64,000 nucleotides of DNA from Alkalibacillus haloalkaliphilus (GTDB lineage Bacteria; Bacillota; Bacilli; Bacillales; Alkalibacillaceae), in NCBI RefSeq assembly GCF_007991275.1, contig NZ_BJYA01000001.1, forward strand, positions 310,001 through 374,000, read 5' to 3'. The notes beneath the pieces were generated by a model. The model saw only the letters and a program-made list of their open reading frames with translations, was not told where the DNA came from and did not search any database. Below are positions 25,062 to 33,587 of the stretch, piece by piece. The first letter of the stretch is position 1, and each line of letters starts with the position of its first letter. Both the position numbers and the translations under genes were made by a program.

Positions 25062-25247
25062 AATAGAACCTCCTTTAAGTAGGTTGTACTATGGGTTTAC
25101 CCTCACGTCGACAAATATAAACAAGTGATTTTAAAATAATCTAATATGACTACTCAACCTCTTACACCTATGCTCTTGCCCAAGACTTGTCACGTCTGCC
25201 CATTGTTTGAATATGTTAAGGGTGAAAGCAAATGAGGAGGTTGAAAT

Positions 25248-25763
25248 ATGGATAAAAATTATAAACAGCCACATATGATGCAGCCAATGGGGCAGCACAA
25301 ACACCCTAAACACCAGCAAATGCACCCGATGCATCATGGACCGCACCACCACAAAAAGATGGACCCTAAGCATCACATGAAAAAAGATCCTAAGCACCAT
25401 CATCAAAAAATGGACCCTAAACATCACATGAAAAGCATGTTTGACACATGTCACAAAAGCAGAATGCATTTAGTTCAAGTTCAAGCACATGACGGGCAAG
25501 TCTATGATGGAATCATTGATGATGTTGGTGAAGACGGTGTCACTTTAATTATGCCGTGGGGCGATTTTGATGATATGGATCATGGCTATGATGATCGTAT
25601 GGGACCAGGTGGCGGGTTCGGACCTGGTTACGGGTCTGGTTATGGGCCTGGGTACGGATTAGGTTATGGCCCTGGCCAGTACCCTAGACGTTTCCGTCGT
25701 TTTAGAAGACATCGTTTCCCGTTTAGTGGTTTATCACGAATTTTCTTCCCATTCTTTTTATAA
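25248..25763 (+). CDS. His/Met/Pro-rich repeat protein with Gly-Tyr and Arg-Phe C-terminus
   Basis: A protein of 171 residues in four parts. Residues 1-65 are a His/Met/Lys/Pro region with three tandem DPKHH units. Residues 66-110 form a small SH3/Sm-like core (MHLVQVQAHDGQVYDGII, EDGVTLIMPWGD). Residues 115-143 are GPGYG-type repeats. The last 28 residues are rich in Arg and Phe. Such composition is typical of spore-coat or metal-binding surface proteins of Bacillus, but I cannot name it. The ATG follows GAGGAGG. The minus-strand open frame across it is a shadow. Confidence 0.82.
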   Translation: MDKNYKQPHMMQPMGQHKHPKHQQMHPMHHGPHHHKKMDPKHHMKKDPKHHHQKMDPKHHMKSMFDTCHKSRMHLVQVQAHDGQVYDGIIDDVGEDGVTLIMPWGDFDDMDHGYDDRMGPGGGFGPGYGSGYGPGYGLGYGPGQYPRRFRRFRRHRFPFSGLSRIFFPFFL

Positions 25764-25787
25764 ACCATTGAACTCACCCATACCGCT

Positions 25788-25822
25788 AAGCCGTCTCTTT
25801 CATTATATGTAAGAGACGGCTT
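25788..25822 (+). promoter_or_regulatory. Hairpin ahead of the SGNH hydrolase gene
   Basis: AAGCCGTCTCTT and AAGAGACGGCTT form a 12-bp stem with an 11-base loop. Outer bases CACCC (25776-25780) can pair with GGGTG in the ribosome site of the next gene. No T-run follows, so it may act on translation or mRNA stability rather than as a clean terminator. Confidence 0.55.
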
Positions 25823-25842
25823 ATGAAGGGTGGGTAATTTTC

Positions 25843-26481
25843 ATGGAGGAGGAATTGTTTTATCGCGCATTAGGTGACTCGCTAACTGTCGGTATTGGAA
25901 GTTATTTTAATCGAGGTTTTGTCAGCCGTTACGCCCAAATGACAGTTGAGCAATTAAACCGCCCAGTTCGAACTGAAGTTTTTGCTAGAAATCGGATGAC
26001 AAGTGGACAGTTAAGAGCTATGATTCACGACCAACATGTTCGCTCTCGGTTGATGCATTCTAATATAGTGACGATATCTGTCGGTGGGAACGACTTAATT
26101 CAAGCAAACCGAATGTTTTTAAGAACATATAACCCAGTCGTGTTTGAGCACGCTGAACAGCAGTTATATGAAAATTTATTGTACATTTTATATGAAATTC
26201 AAATATTAAAATGGTTGTATCCTACCCCTTATTTTATTCGTTTAATTGGCTTATACAATCCGTATCCACAACTCGGCTATAGTCAGTTTTGGATTAATCG
26301 TTTTAATGATGTTCTAAAATCGTTACAAACAGACCATATTCGTTATGTTGATATTCTTCCGCACTTTTCAGAAGGCGGTCGTAATTTATTAGCATTTGGT
26401 AGCATCCACCCAAACCGCAATGGATATAACCTTATTGCTAAACAGTTAGTTAACTCAGGTTTTTCACCTTTAAAGATATAA
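25843..26481 (+). CDS. SGNH/GDSL-family hydrolase
   Basis: Serine esterase or lipase-like enzyme of 212 residues. All four SGNH blocks are visible: block I GDSLTVGIG (catalytic Ser), block II in RNRMTSGQL, block III VGGNDL, and block V SIHPNRNGY (catalytic His, with Asp replaced by Ser two residues before it). There is no signal peptide. It resembles the Bacillus YcsK/spore lipase LipC group, which act in germination, but that is a suggestion only. The ATG at 25843 follows AGGGTGGG, which is partly inside the hairpin at 25776-25831. Confidence 0.88.
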   Translation: MEEELFYRALGDSLTVGIGSYFNRGFVSRYAQMTVEQLNRPVRTEVFARNRMTSGQLRAMIHDQHVRSRLMHSNIVTISVGGNDLIQANRMFLRTYNPVVFEHAEQQLYENLLYILYEIQILKWLYPTPYFIRLIGLYNPYPQLGYSQFWINRFNDVLKSLQTDHIRYVDILPHFSEGGRNLLAFGSIHPNRNGYNLIAKQLVNSGFSPLKI

Positions 26482-26486
26482 TGTAA

Positions 26487-26519
26487 AAAGAGCCAATGGA
26501 TCATCTCCATTGGCTCTTT
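26487..26519. terminator. Bidirectional terminator
   Basis: AAAGAGCCAATGGA and TCCATTGGCTCTTT form a perfect 14-bp stem with a 5-base loop between convergent genes. Confidence 0.92.
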
Positions 26520-26526
26520 CTTATAT

Positions 26527-27231
26527 TTAACAAGAGTCACCATCACAGTATTCTGTTTTAGAATCTTTGTTTAACACTTGTACTTGTGGCTTACTCTTTT
26601 CTTCTTCATAAACTTTATTTAACACTTCTAAAAAGCTTTCAGTAGATTGTGCACCTGAGACTGCATATTTTTCATTAAAGACGAAGAACGGAACACCTTG
26701 AACACCTATTTGACCAGCTTCTTGTTGATCACGTCTTACATTAGATAAGTAAGCACCACTTTCTAAAACATTTGATGCTTCATCGCGATTGAGCCCTACT
26801 TCATCTGCAGTATCAAGTAAAATCCCATGGTCGCCTACATCTAACCCTTTTGTGAAATAAGCCTTCATTAGCTCTTCCATCAGTTCATATAACTTACCTT
26901 CTTGTTTAGCAAATTGACTTAAACGATGGGCATCTTCTGTGTTCGTCGGGATTACTGAGTCAAAGTTAAACTCTAACCCAACTTCTTTCGCTTGTTTTGC
27001 CATTTGGGCATTCATTTCTTTTCCTTGTTCATAAGGTACTTGATATTTACTTGCTAACATTTGGTGAATATCATCGTATTGACCTTTTTCTACTGTTGGG
27101 TCGAGTTGAAAGCTTTTAAACGTAACTTCAACTTCATTCCCATTGTTAAATTGTTGTAAGGCCTGTTCAAAGCGCCTTTTACCTATATAACAAAACGGAC
27201 AAACGACGTCCGACCAAATTTCTACTTTCAT
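26527..27231 (-). CDS. FrnE-like DsbA-family oxidoreductase
   Basis: Cytoplasmic thioredoxin-fold protein with the DsbA helical insert, 234 residues. The N-terminal active site is VVCPFCYIGKRRFE (CPFC) and the cis-proline region is GVQGVPFFVF. FrnE relatives are linked to oxidative stress and polyketide tailoring. The last residues YCDGDSC add a second Cys pair at the C-terminus. The ATG at 27231 follows GGAGG. It lies 72 bases after metQ in the same direction with no clear terminator between, so it may share the SAM-controlled transcript. Confidence 0.9.
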   Translation of the reverse strand: MKVEIWSDVVCPFCYIGKRRFEQALQQFNNGNEVEVTFKSFQLDPTVEKGQYDDIHQMLASKYQVPYEQGKEMNAQMAKQAKEVGLEFNFDSVIPTNTEDAHRLSQFAKQEGKLYELMEELMKAYFTKGLDVGDHGILLDTADEVGLNRDEASNVLESGAYLSNVRRDQQEAGQIGVQGVPFFVFNEKYAVSGAQSTESFLEVLNKVYEEEKSKPQVQVLNKDSKTEYCDGDSC

Positions 27232-27303
27232 GAATAGAACCTCCAACAACATTTTTCAGTTCTCATTATTCATGAATTCAGCCTGGAAATCAAATTATTT
27301 GTA

Positions 27304-28122
27304 CTACCAACCAATTTCTTCAAGGTCAACGAACACTGGAATTAGAGCTTCATCATAAAGGTCAATGATTTCTTCTTCTACTTGTTCTGTTTGAACGATC
27401 TCACTGATTCGCTGTAATATTTCTCGGTCTGTATCTTCTTCTCTTGCTGCAATTATATTAATATATGGAGTTGCTGTATCACCTTCGATAAAAATTGAGT
27501 CATCATTCGGCTGAAAGTCAGCTTCACGAGCAACACCGTTATTAATGACTGAAAGATCAACATCTGGTAATACACGTGGAGTTTGTGCTGCAACTACAGG
27601 TTCGAATTCAAGTCCTTTAGGATTCTCCACAATCTTATCTAGTTCACCATAACCATTAAAACCTTCTTCTAATTCAATCAAGCCAGCTTCTTCTAATAAC
27701 AATAAAGCTCGACCCATATTAGTTGCCTCTTGAGGTAATGCGATAATACCTCCGTCAGGAACTTCTTCAATTGATTCGTGCTCATCTGAATAAATGGCCA
27801 TTGGCGCAATATACGTCGTTCCAATCGGCTCTAAACTTAAACCATGCTCTTCAATGAACTCATCAAAATATGAAACCGTTTGGAAGGCATTAATGTCAAC
27901 ATCCTCGTCTTCTAACGCCATATTCGGCCTTACGTAATCTGCGAATTCAATTAACTCTAACTCTACTCCTTCTTCTTCATACACAATATCTGCTACTTCC
28001 TCCCACAATGGAACACCTGAGCCGTTTAAACCTACTTTAATTGTTTCATCACTCGACCCACAACCTGCTAAAAAAATAGTTAATATGATCGCTCCAAATA
28101 AAGCTTTAATTGTTGTTTTCAT
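27304..28122 (-). CDS. metQ: Methionine ABC importer binding lipoprotein MetQ
   Basis: Binds D- or L-methionine outside the membrane for MetNI. The protein has 272 residues with lipobox LAGC (Cys21) and NlpA-family blocks VEDVDINAFQTVSYFDEFI-like (here DEDVDINAFQTV), IALPQEATNMGRAL and INNGVAREA. The ATG at 28122 follows AGGAGG. It is third in the metNIQ operon controlled by the S-box riboswitch. Confidence 0.96.
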   Translation of the reverse strand: MKTTIKALFGAIILTIFLAGCGSSDETIKVGLNGSGVPLWEEVADIVYEEEGVELELIEFADYVRPNMALEDEDVDINAFQTVSYFDEFIEEHGLSLEPIGTTYIAPMAIYSDEHESIEEVPDGGIIALPQEATNMGRALLLLEEAGLIELEEGFNGYGELDKIVENPKGLEFEPVVAAQTPRVLPDVDLSVINNGVAREADFQPNDDSIFIEGDTATPYINIIAAREEDTDREILQRISEIVQTEQVEEEIIDLYDEALIPVFVDLEEIGW

Positions 28123-28139
28123 TTGTTATTCCTCCTAGT

Positions 28140-28802
28140 TTATAATCGTCGAAGTTTTTTAGATAAATAGTTACCGACTGCCTGGAATGCTTGTACAATT
28201 ATGATTAATAAAATGACAGTGACAATCATAATGTCCGTTTCAAAACGTTGGTAGCCGTAAGAGATCGCTAAGTCACCTAAACCTCCGCCACCAACAAATC
28301 CTGCCATTGCAGAAGCACCGACTAACCCAATAGACGCAATCGTTAAGTTCAATGCGATTGTACTTAATGCTTCAGGTAATAAAACACGATAAATAATTTG
28401 CCAATTAGTTGCCCCCATCGATTGAGCCGCTTCAATTACCCCTTTGTTCACATCTAATAAACTACTCTCAATTAATCTTGCAATATAAGGGCCTGAAAAT
28501 AAGACAAGTGGTACAGTTGCAGCTGCAGTACCAATTGATGTACCAACTAACAAACGTGTTAAAGGTAGTATTGCAACGAGTAAGATGATAAAAGGGATCG
28601 AACGGAAAATATTCACTACACCATTTAACACATTAAACACAATTTTATTTTCCATTAACCCGTTATCTCTTGTTACAACTAATGCGACGCCTAAAGGTAA
28701 ACCGATGAGTGTGGCTAGTACTAAGGCGATTGATACCATCAATAATGTCTCATGAGTCGCCTCTAAAATACGTGGCCAAAAATCGAATAAATTAACTTGC
28801 AC
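28140..28802 (-). CDS. metI: Methionine ABC importer permease MetI
   Basis: Membrane subunit of 220 residues with five hydrophobic segments and the EAA loop EAAQSMGATNWQIIYRVLLPEA that contacts MetN. Family blocks FRSIPFIILLVAILP and GAVGGGGLGDLAI-like (here GFVGGGGLGDLAI) are typical of MetI. The start is GTG at 28802, overlapping metN by 11 bases, so translation is coupled. Confidence 0.96.
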   Translation of the reverse strand: MQVNLFDFWPRILEATHETLLMVSIALVLATLIGLPLGVALVVTRDNGLMENKIVFNVLNGVVNIFRSIPFIILLVAILPLTRLLVGTSIGTAAATVPLVLFSGPYIARLIESSLLDVNKGVIEAAQSMGATNWQIIYRVLLPEALSTIALNLTIASIGLVGASAMAGFVGGGGLGDLAISYGYQRFETDIMIVTVILLIIIVQAFQAVGNYLSKKLRRL

Positions 28803-29820
28803 TTGCCATCACCCTTTCTACCGACACGGTTTCTTCTATGTAATGAACTGCCTTTACAATTTCTGAATCTTCTCCTTGCAGCTCTACAATTAGATTTCCA
28901 AACGGCGTTTCTTGAATTTCTAATATTTGACCGTAAAGTATATTCACTTCAACATTAAATCGCTTAGCAATCCTTGAGAAAACAGGTTCACCCGCATGTT
29001 CTCTCAAAAATGTAACGCGATAAATATGACGTGGATGGTTATTTTCCTCAATACCTTTCAAAATGGACTGAGGTATATCATCTTTCATAACGCTTTGAAT
29101 GAACTTATGGGTTGTTTGATGTTTTGGGTTTGTAAACAAATCAAAAATCGACCCTTGTTCGATCACTTCCCCATCTTCCATTACGGCAACACGATCACAA
29201 ACGTCTTTCACAACGTTCATCTCATGCGTAATCATCAAAATCGTCACATTATACTCATCTCGAATTCTTCTTAACAGTTCTAAAATTGACTGAGTTGTTT
29301 CTGGGTCTAAAGCGGACGTTGCTTCATCACATAATAGAATGTCAGGTGATGTTGCAAGGGCTCGGGCAATACCTACACGTTGTTTTTGACCTCCTGAAAG
29401 TTGGTCAGTGTAATAGTTAGCCCGGTCTTTTAAGCCGACGAAATCTAATATTTCTTCAACCCTTTTCTTAATCTCATCTTTAGGTTCACCAGACAAGATA
29501 AGTGGAAAAGCAACGTTATGGTAGACCGTTTTTGACTCTAACAAGTTAAAATGCTGAAAAATCATACTAATCTTCCGACGCATTCCTCTTAATTCTTTTG
29601 CTGATAAAGATGAAACGTCCTGACCATCAACAAGCACCTCTCCATCAGTTGGTTTCTCCAATTGATTTACTAATCGTACTAAAGTGCTTTTACCAGCACC
29701 ACTAAACCCGATTACACCGAAAATTTCTCCACGTTCCACTTGAAGATTCACTTGATTTACAGCTACTAGCTCTTCACCTTCATGTTCATACACTTTGGAA
29801 ACATTTTTAAAGTTAATCAT
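28792..29820 (-). CDS. metN: Methionine ABC importer ATPase MetN
   Basis: Cytoplasmic ATPase, 342 residues. Walker A is GFSGAGKST, the signature is LSGGQKQRVGIARAL and Walker B is ILLCDEATSALD. Residues from about 265 form the C-terminal NIL domain, which binds methionine and inhibits transport when the cell is replete. The ATG at 29820 follows AAAGGAG. It is the first gene after the SAM-I riboswitch. Confidence 0.96.
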   Translation of the reverse strand: MINFKNVSKVYEHEGEELVAVNQVNLQVERGEIFGVIGFSGAGKSTLVRLVNQLEKPTDGEVLVDGQDVSSLSAKELRGMRRKISMIFQHFNLLESKTVYHNVAFPLILSGEPKDEIKKRVEEILDFVGLKDRANYYTDQLSGGQKQRVGIARALATSPDILLCDEATSALDPETTQSILELLRRIRDEYNVTILMITHEMNVVKDVCDRVAVMEDGEVIEQGSIFDLFTNPKHQTTHKFIQSVMKDDIPQSILKGIEENNHPRHIYRVTFLREHAGEPVFSRIAKRFNVEVNILYGQILEIQETPFGNLIVELQGEDSEIVKAVHYIEETVSVERVMASAS

Positions 29821-29854
29821 GGTGATCGCTCCTTTCTACAAAAACAACAAAAAA

Positions 29855-29894
29855 CCCCCTCTTCTTACCTTGATAAAAAGATAAGAAGAGGGGG
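29855..29894 (-). terminator. metN: Riboswitch-controlled terminator ahead of metN
   Basis: CCCCCTCTTCTTA and TAAGAAGAGGGGG form a 13-bp stem followed on the minus strand by TTTTTTGTTGTTTT. Its 5' arm can instead pair with the 3' strand of the aptamer's P1 helix (complement of 29919-29931), giving an antiterminator. Confidence 0.95.
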
Positions 29895-29918
29895 TGAATA
29901 GTTAATAATCGACCCGAC

Positions 29919-30040
29919 TCTTCTTATCTTTCAAATACTTCACAAGTATTTGCTGGAGTTGGCACAGTGTCTGTCGCATAACAGATCCGCTGCCGAGGTT
30001 TCAAAGGGCCAGTCCCTCCACCTCTCGAGATAAGAAGATT
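29919..30040 (-). promoter_or_regulatory. SAM-I (S-box) riboswitch aptamer
   Basis: On the minus strand the aptamer runs CTTCTTATCTCGAGAGG, then TGGAGGGACTGGCCC, then TGAAACCTCGGCAGC, then GTGCCAACTCCAGCAAA, and closes with AAAGATAAGAAGAG. The P1 helix, the kink-turn region and the core joining segments match the S-box consensus. With bound SAM the P1 helix holds and the terminator forms; without SAM the antiterminator forms. This matches the known control of metNIQ in Bacillus. Confidence 0.97.
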
Positions 30041-30079
30041 TTATGTTTTGCTATTTTGAATTTTTAAATGATAAATACA

Positions 30080-30108
30080 ATCATAAAAACTTTACGATTA
30101 AATGTCAA
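30080..30108 (-). promoter_or_regulatory. Sigma-A promoter of the metNIQ leader
   Basis: On the minus strand TTGACA (30108-30103), 17 bases, TATGAT (30085-30080). Transcription would start near 30073, about 35 bases before the aptamer. Confidence 0.82.
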
Positions 30109-30116
30109 TAATATTT

Positions 30117-30479
30117 TTAAAATTGACTTTTAATTTGTTGATATTCTTCATCTGTAAACGCTCTAGATCTTGTTAAAAAGCGCTTACCGTGAACACCTTC
30201 TACTGAAAACATACCGCCTCGACCATCTACAACATCGATAATTAACTGAGTATGTTTCCAATATTCATATTGGCTTTTATGAATGTAGAAAGGTGTGCCA
30301 CCAATTTCTCCTAGATAGACATCTTGGTCTCCAATTAGTAGATCACCTTTCGGGTAACACATCGGGGAACTGCCGTCACAGCAACCGCCAGATTGATGAA
30401 ACATAAGCTCACCATGCTCTTCTTTTAATTGGTTAATTAATCGAATCGTCTCTTCAGTTGCTGTTACACGTTCAACCAT
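30117..30479 (-). CDS. DUF779 protein, partner of acetaldehyde-type dehydrogenases
   Basis: A 120-residue protein of DUF779, a family regularly encoded beside NAD-dependent aldehyde dehydrogenases of the ExaC/AldA type. A Cys-rich loop HQSGGCCDGSSPMC suggests metal binding. The exact role is not known. The ATG at 30479 (MVERVTATEE) follows GGGGAAAGGG; the frame from 30500 reads through that site. It starts 24 bases after the dehydrogenase stop, so both are one operon. Confidence 0.9.
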   Translation of the reverse strand: MVERVTATEETIRLINQLKEEHGELMFHQSGGCCDGSSPMCYPKGDLLIGDQDVYLGEIGGTPFYIHKSQYEYWKHTQLIIDVVDGRGGMFSVEGVHGKRFLTRSRAFTDEEYQQIKSQF

Positions 30480-30502
30480 GTCCCTTTCCCCTTTCATCAA
30501 TT

Positions 30503-32023
30503 TTAAAAGAATCCTAGTTTTTGAGGGCTGTAGCTAACAAGCAAGTTTTTCGTTTGCTGATAATGCTCTAACATCATCTTATGATTCTCACGTCCGATTC
30601 CTGACATTTTGTAACCACCAAATGCCGCGTGTGCAGGATAGTCGTGATAACAATTCGTCCATACACGCCCTGCTTCAATCGCACGACCAAAGCGGTAAGC
30701 TGTATTAATATTACGCGTCCAAACACCTGCACCCAAACCGTAAAGTGTGTCATTGGCAATTTGTAGAGCTTCTTCATCTGTTTTAAAAGTCGTAACCGCT
30801 AATACAGGCCCGAAAATCTCCTCTTGGAAAATGCGCATACTGTTATCGCCTTTAAATACAGTCGGCTGCACATAATAACCGTCAGCAAAATCGCCATCTT
30901 TCTTATTTTGGTCACCACCGACTAAGCATTCGGCCCCTTCTTGCTTTCCAATATCTAAATAAGACAAAATCTTCTCTAACTGTTCACTAGATGCTTGAGC
31001 ACCCATCATCGTATTTGGATCTAACGGGTTACCGGTTGCAATCTCCTTAACGCGTTTTAGCGCACGCTCCATAAACTCATCATAAATATCTTCATGAATT
31101 AAAGCACGCGATGGACATGTACAAACTTCACCTTGGTTTAGCGCAAACATAACTAAACCTTCAATTGCTTTATCTAAGAAATCATCATCTTCATCCATAA
31201 CATCTTTAAAGAAAATATTCGGTGATTTACCACCTAGTTCTAATGTGACTGGAATTAAATTTTGAGAAGCGTATTGCATAATCATGCGGCCTGTCGTTGT
31301 TTCACCTGTGAATGCGACTTTACCGACACGATCACTTGAAGCAAGTGGTTTACCAGCTTCTAAACCGAACCCGTTAACGATATTTAAAACGCCTGCTGGT
31401 AACAAGTCTTCTATTAACTCCATTAATAGTAAAATTGTTGTCGGCGTTTGTTCTGCAGGCTTTAACACGACACAGTTACCTGTCGCCAATGCTGGTGCTA
31501 ACTTCCATGTCGCCATTAATAGCGGGAAGTTCCACGGAATAATTTGGCCTACAACACCAATCGGCTCATTAAAATGGTAAGCAACCGTATCGTTATTAAT
31601 CTCACCAATTGTACCTTCTTGTGAGCGGATTGCTCCAGCAAAATAACGAAAATGGTCAACCGCTAGTGGTAAATCTGCGTTTAACGTCTCGCGTACAGCT
31701 TTACCGTTTTCCCACGTTTCAGCAACTGCTAACATTTCTAAATTGTCTTCAATTCGATCAGCAATTTTGTTTAAAATATTAGCGCGCTCTGCAACTGACG
31801 TCTTACCCCAAGCATCTTTTGCTGCATGAGCTGCATCTAATGCAAGTTCCACGTCTTCTTTCGTCGAAGCAGGTATTTCACAAAAAGCTTTCCCCGTTAC
31901 TGGTGTGACATTGTCAAAGTACTTTCCATTGGTAGGTGCTGTCCATTTTCCGCCAATGTAATTTTCATAACGTGATTTAAAGTTTACAACCGCTCCATCT
32001 GTGTTCGGAAATGCATACGTCAT
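30503..32023 (-). CDS. NAD-dependent aldehyde dehydrogenase (ExaC/AldA type)
   Basis: Oxidises aldehydes, probably acetaldehyde, to acids with NAD. Full length at 506 residues. Visible are the NAD-binding block [18 protein letters not shown], the general-base Glu in [12 protein letters not shown], the catalytic Cys in NQGEVCT and [11 protein letters not shown]. The C-terminus [15 protein letters not shown] is typical of ExaC. The ATG at 32023 or the adjacent TTG at 32026 both fit the GGGGAGG site. A catabolite-response-like element lies at 32101, so carbon source probably controls it. Confidence 0.94.
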   Translation of the reverse strand: MTYAFPNTDGAVVNFKSRYENYIGGKWTAPTNGKYFDNVTPVTGKAFCEIPASTKEDVELALDAAHAAKDAWGKTSVAERANILNKIADRIEDNLEMLAVAETWENGKAVRETLNADLPLAVDHFRYFAGAIRSQEGTIGEINNDTVAYHFNEPIGVVGQIIPWNFPLLMATWKLAPALATGNCVVLKPAEQTPTTILLLMELIEDLLPAGVLNIVNGFGLEAGKPLASSDRVGKVAFTGETTTGRMIMQYASQNLIPVTLELGGKSPNIFFKDVMDEDDDFLDKAIEGLVMFALNQGEVCTCPSRALIHEDIYDEFMERALKRVKEIATGNPLDPNTMMGAQASSEQLEKILSYLDIGKQEGAECLVGGDQNKKDGDFADGYYVQPTVFKGDNSMRIFQEEIFGPVLAVTTFKTDEEALQIANDTLYGLGAGVWTRNINTAYRFGRAIEAGRVWTNCYHDYPAHAAFGGYKMSGIGRENHKMMLEHYQQTKNLLVSYSPQKLGFF

Positions 32024-32100
32024 CAATTAATTCCTCCCCTATATAATGTGTTAAATAGGACTGAACTAGGTGTATTGGACAAGTTACGTCTCACTTAATA

Positions 32101-32114
32101 TGTATGCGTTTACA
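32101..32114. promoter_or_regulatory. Candidate catabolite-response element (CcpA site)
   Basis: TGTATGCGTTTACA. Its complement TGTAAACGCATACA fits the cre consensus TGWNANCGNTNWCA with one mismatch. It lies about 75 bases before the aldehyde dehydrogenase start, in a gap that shows no other clear element. Confidence 0.55.
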
Positions 32115-32204
32115 TTTTGCTGTATGATAAAGCGAAACAAGGAAACTTGTAAAAATATTTTATCAGAAAATGATGAATTTTCAAAATAAAACACCTTAAA
32201 AAAA

Positions 32205-32227
32205 CTTTGGACTTCACGAGCCCAAAG
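32205..32227 (-). terminator. Terminator of the Bcr/CflA exporter gene
   Basis: CTTTGG and CCAAAG pair across an 11-base loop that contains the stop codon, followed on the minus strand by TTTTTTT. Confidence 0.7.
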
Positions 32228-33419
32228 CTTCCCCTTTTCTTCTCACTAATAAAATATACGATAATAGAGCACTCATTTGGCATGCTATAATAATCAAAGC
32301 TAATGGAAGAACGGTTGTCGTCCCTAGGAAACCAACAAGCGGTGCTGCTACACCACCGAATATAAACTGGAATAAACCTAAGAATGCCGCTGCACTTCCA
32401 GCGTTATTTTCTTGCTTTTCCATAGCAAGTGATAAGCTTGTCGGATTTAACACACCAACACTTGAGATCACTAAAAAGAGCCCAAGCATTACTGACCAGA
32501 AGTTCTCACCGTTTATCGATGCTAATAGTAACGTAATACCACCAGATAAGGCGATCACGAACCCTGCGACAAGTAATCTCTCTTCTTTCACATAATCTAC
32601 TAACCTACCAGTTATTTGACTGAGCGTTATAAAACCTAACGCATTAACACCAAAAACAATCCCATAAGTTTGTGCTGATAAGTTAAAGATATCTTGTAAA
32701 ATAAACGATGAGCCGGAAATGTATGAAAATAATGCCGCTGCCACAAAACCTTGGATTAATGCAAAACCGATAAAGCTCTTTTGTTTTAACAGCGCTACAA
32801 ATACATTTACTGTATTTTTTAAACCGCCAGCTGAGCGTCTTTCTTTAGGCAACGTTTCTTGTACCTTAAACACAGTCATTAATGTTACTAAAACACCAGC
32901 TATAGCTAGAATCGCAAAAATTCCACGCCATGAAGTAAAAGTTAACACTTGCCCTCCGATTACTGGCGCTAAAATTGGAGCTAATCCCATTACTAAAATT
33001 AACAAAGAGAACATCTTCGTCATATCAGGCCCAGAATAAAGATCGCGAATCATTGAACGCGACAGAACAATTCCTGCTGCTCCAGTAAAACCTTGAATGA
33101 AACGACAAGCAATAAATACCCAAATATTCGGTGCGATCGCACATAAAAATGAAGCAATAACAAATAAAGAGATCGCTAGAACTAATGGTCGCTTCCGTCC
33201 ATATATATCACTCATTGATCCTATAATTAACTGACCAAATGCAATTCCTAGCAAACTAGCAGTTAAGCTAATTTGTGTTAAAGAATTCGTTGTATTTAAA
33301 TCTTCCGTTAAAGCTGGAAAAGCCGGTAAATACATATCAATCGTTAATGGAACAAGTGCTGTTAGTGCACCAAGCATCAACAATAACCTAAACCGGCTGT
33401 TCGTCATCTTGTGTGTCAA
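32214..33419 (-). CDS. Bcr/CflA-family MFS drug exporter
   Basis: Proton-driven exporter of the 12-helix drug-resistance family; 401 residues. The N-terminal block ALVPLTIDMYLPAFPAL with a membrane Asp, motif A GSMSDIYGRKRPL between helices 2 and 3, and the helix 5 block VMGLAPILAPVIGG are characteristic. The start is TTG at 33419, seven bases after AGAGGGG; the ATG five codons in is too far from any site. Relatives export bicyclomycin, chloramphenicol or sulfonamides; the substrate here is unknown. Confidence 0.9.
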   Translation of the reverse strand: MTHKMTNSRFRLLLMLGALTALVPLTIDMYLPAFPALTEDLNTTNSLTQISLTASLLGIAFGQLIIGSMSDIYGRKRPLVLAISLFVIASFLCAIAPNIWVFIACRFIQGFTGAAGIVLSRSMIRDLYSGPDMTKMFSLLILVMGLAPILAPVIGGQVLTFTSWRGIFAILAIAGVLVTLMTVFKVQETLPKERRSAGGLKNTVNVFVALLKQKSFIGFALIQGFVAAALFSYISGSSFILQDIFNLSAQTYGIVFGVNALGFITLSQITGRLVDYVKEERLLVAGFVIALSGGITLLLASINGENFWSVMLGLFLVISSVGVLNPTSLSLAMEKQENNAGSAAAFLGLFQFIFGGVAAPLVGFLGTTTVLPLALIIIACQMSALLSYILLVRRKGEALGS

Positions 33420-33511
33420 ATGAATACCCCTCTACGCCCTAAAAAATTACAATAAATCTATCATAACACTTATGTTTGATGTTCTAAAGGAATTGATTTG
33501 TAATTAAAAAG

Positions 33512-33540
33512 TTGCATACCGTGTATAAAAGACATATACT
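33512..33540 (+). promoter_or_regulatory. Sigma-A promoter of the GntR/ABC operon
   Basis: TTGCAT (33512-33517), 17 bases, TATACT (33535-33540). The palindrome at 33539-33560 overlaps its downstream edge. Confidence 0.78.
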
Positions 33541-33560
33541 GTGTATATAGATATGCACAG
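33539..33560 (+). promoter_or_regulatory. Palindromic operator, probable GntR (YtrA-like) site
   Basis: CTGTGTATAT-AG-ATATGCACAG is a 22-base palindrome with one mismatched pair, covering the end of the -10 and the start site. A second, weaker repeat (GTATA-N7-TATAC) lies within the promoter spacer. A repressor bound here would block transcription. Confidence 0.65.
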
Positions 33561-33587
33561 CATTACAGTTAACGTTAGGGTGGTTAG

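Noticed and set aside
25131-25469. Minus-strand open frame of 112 codons opposite the His/Met-rich gene
   Set aside because: It is the mirror of a low-complexity coding region, has no ribosome site and crosses the start region of the real gene.
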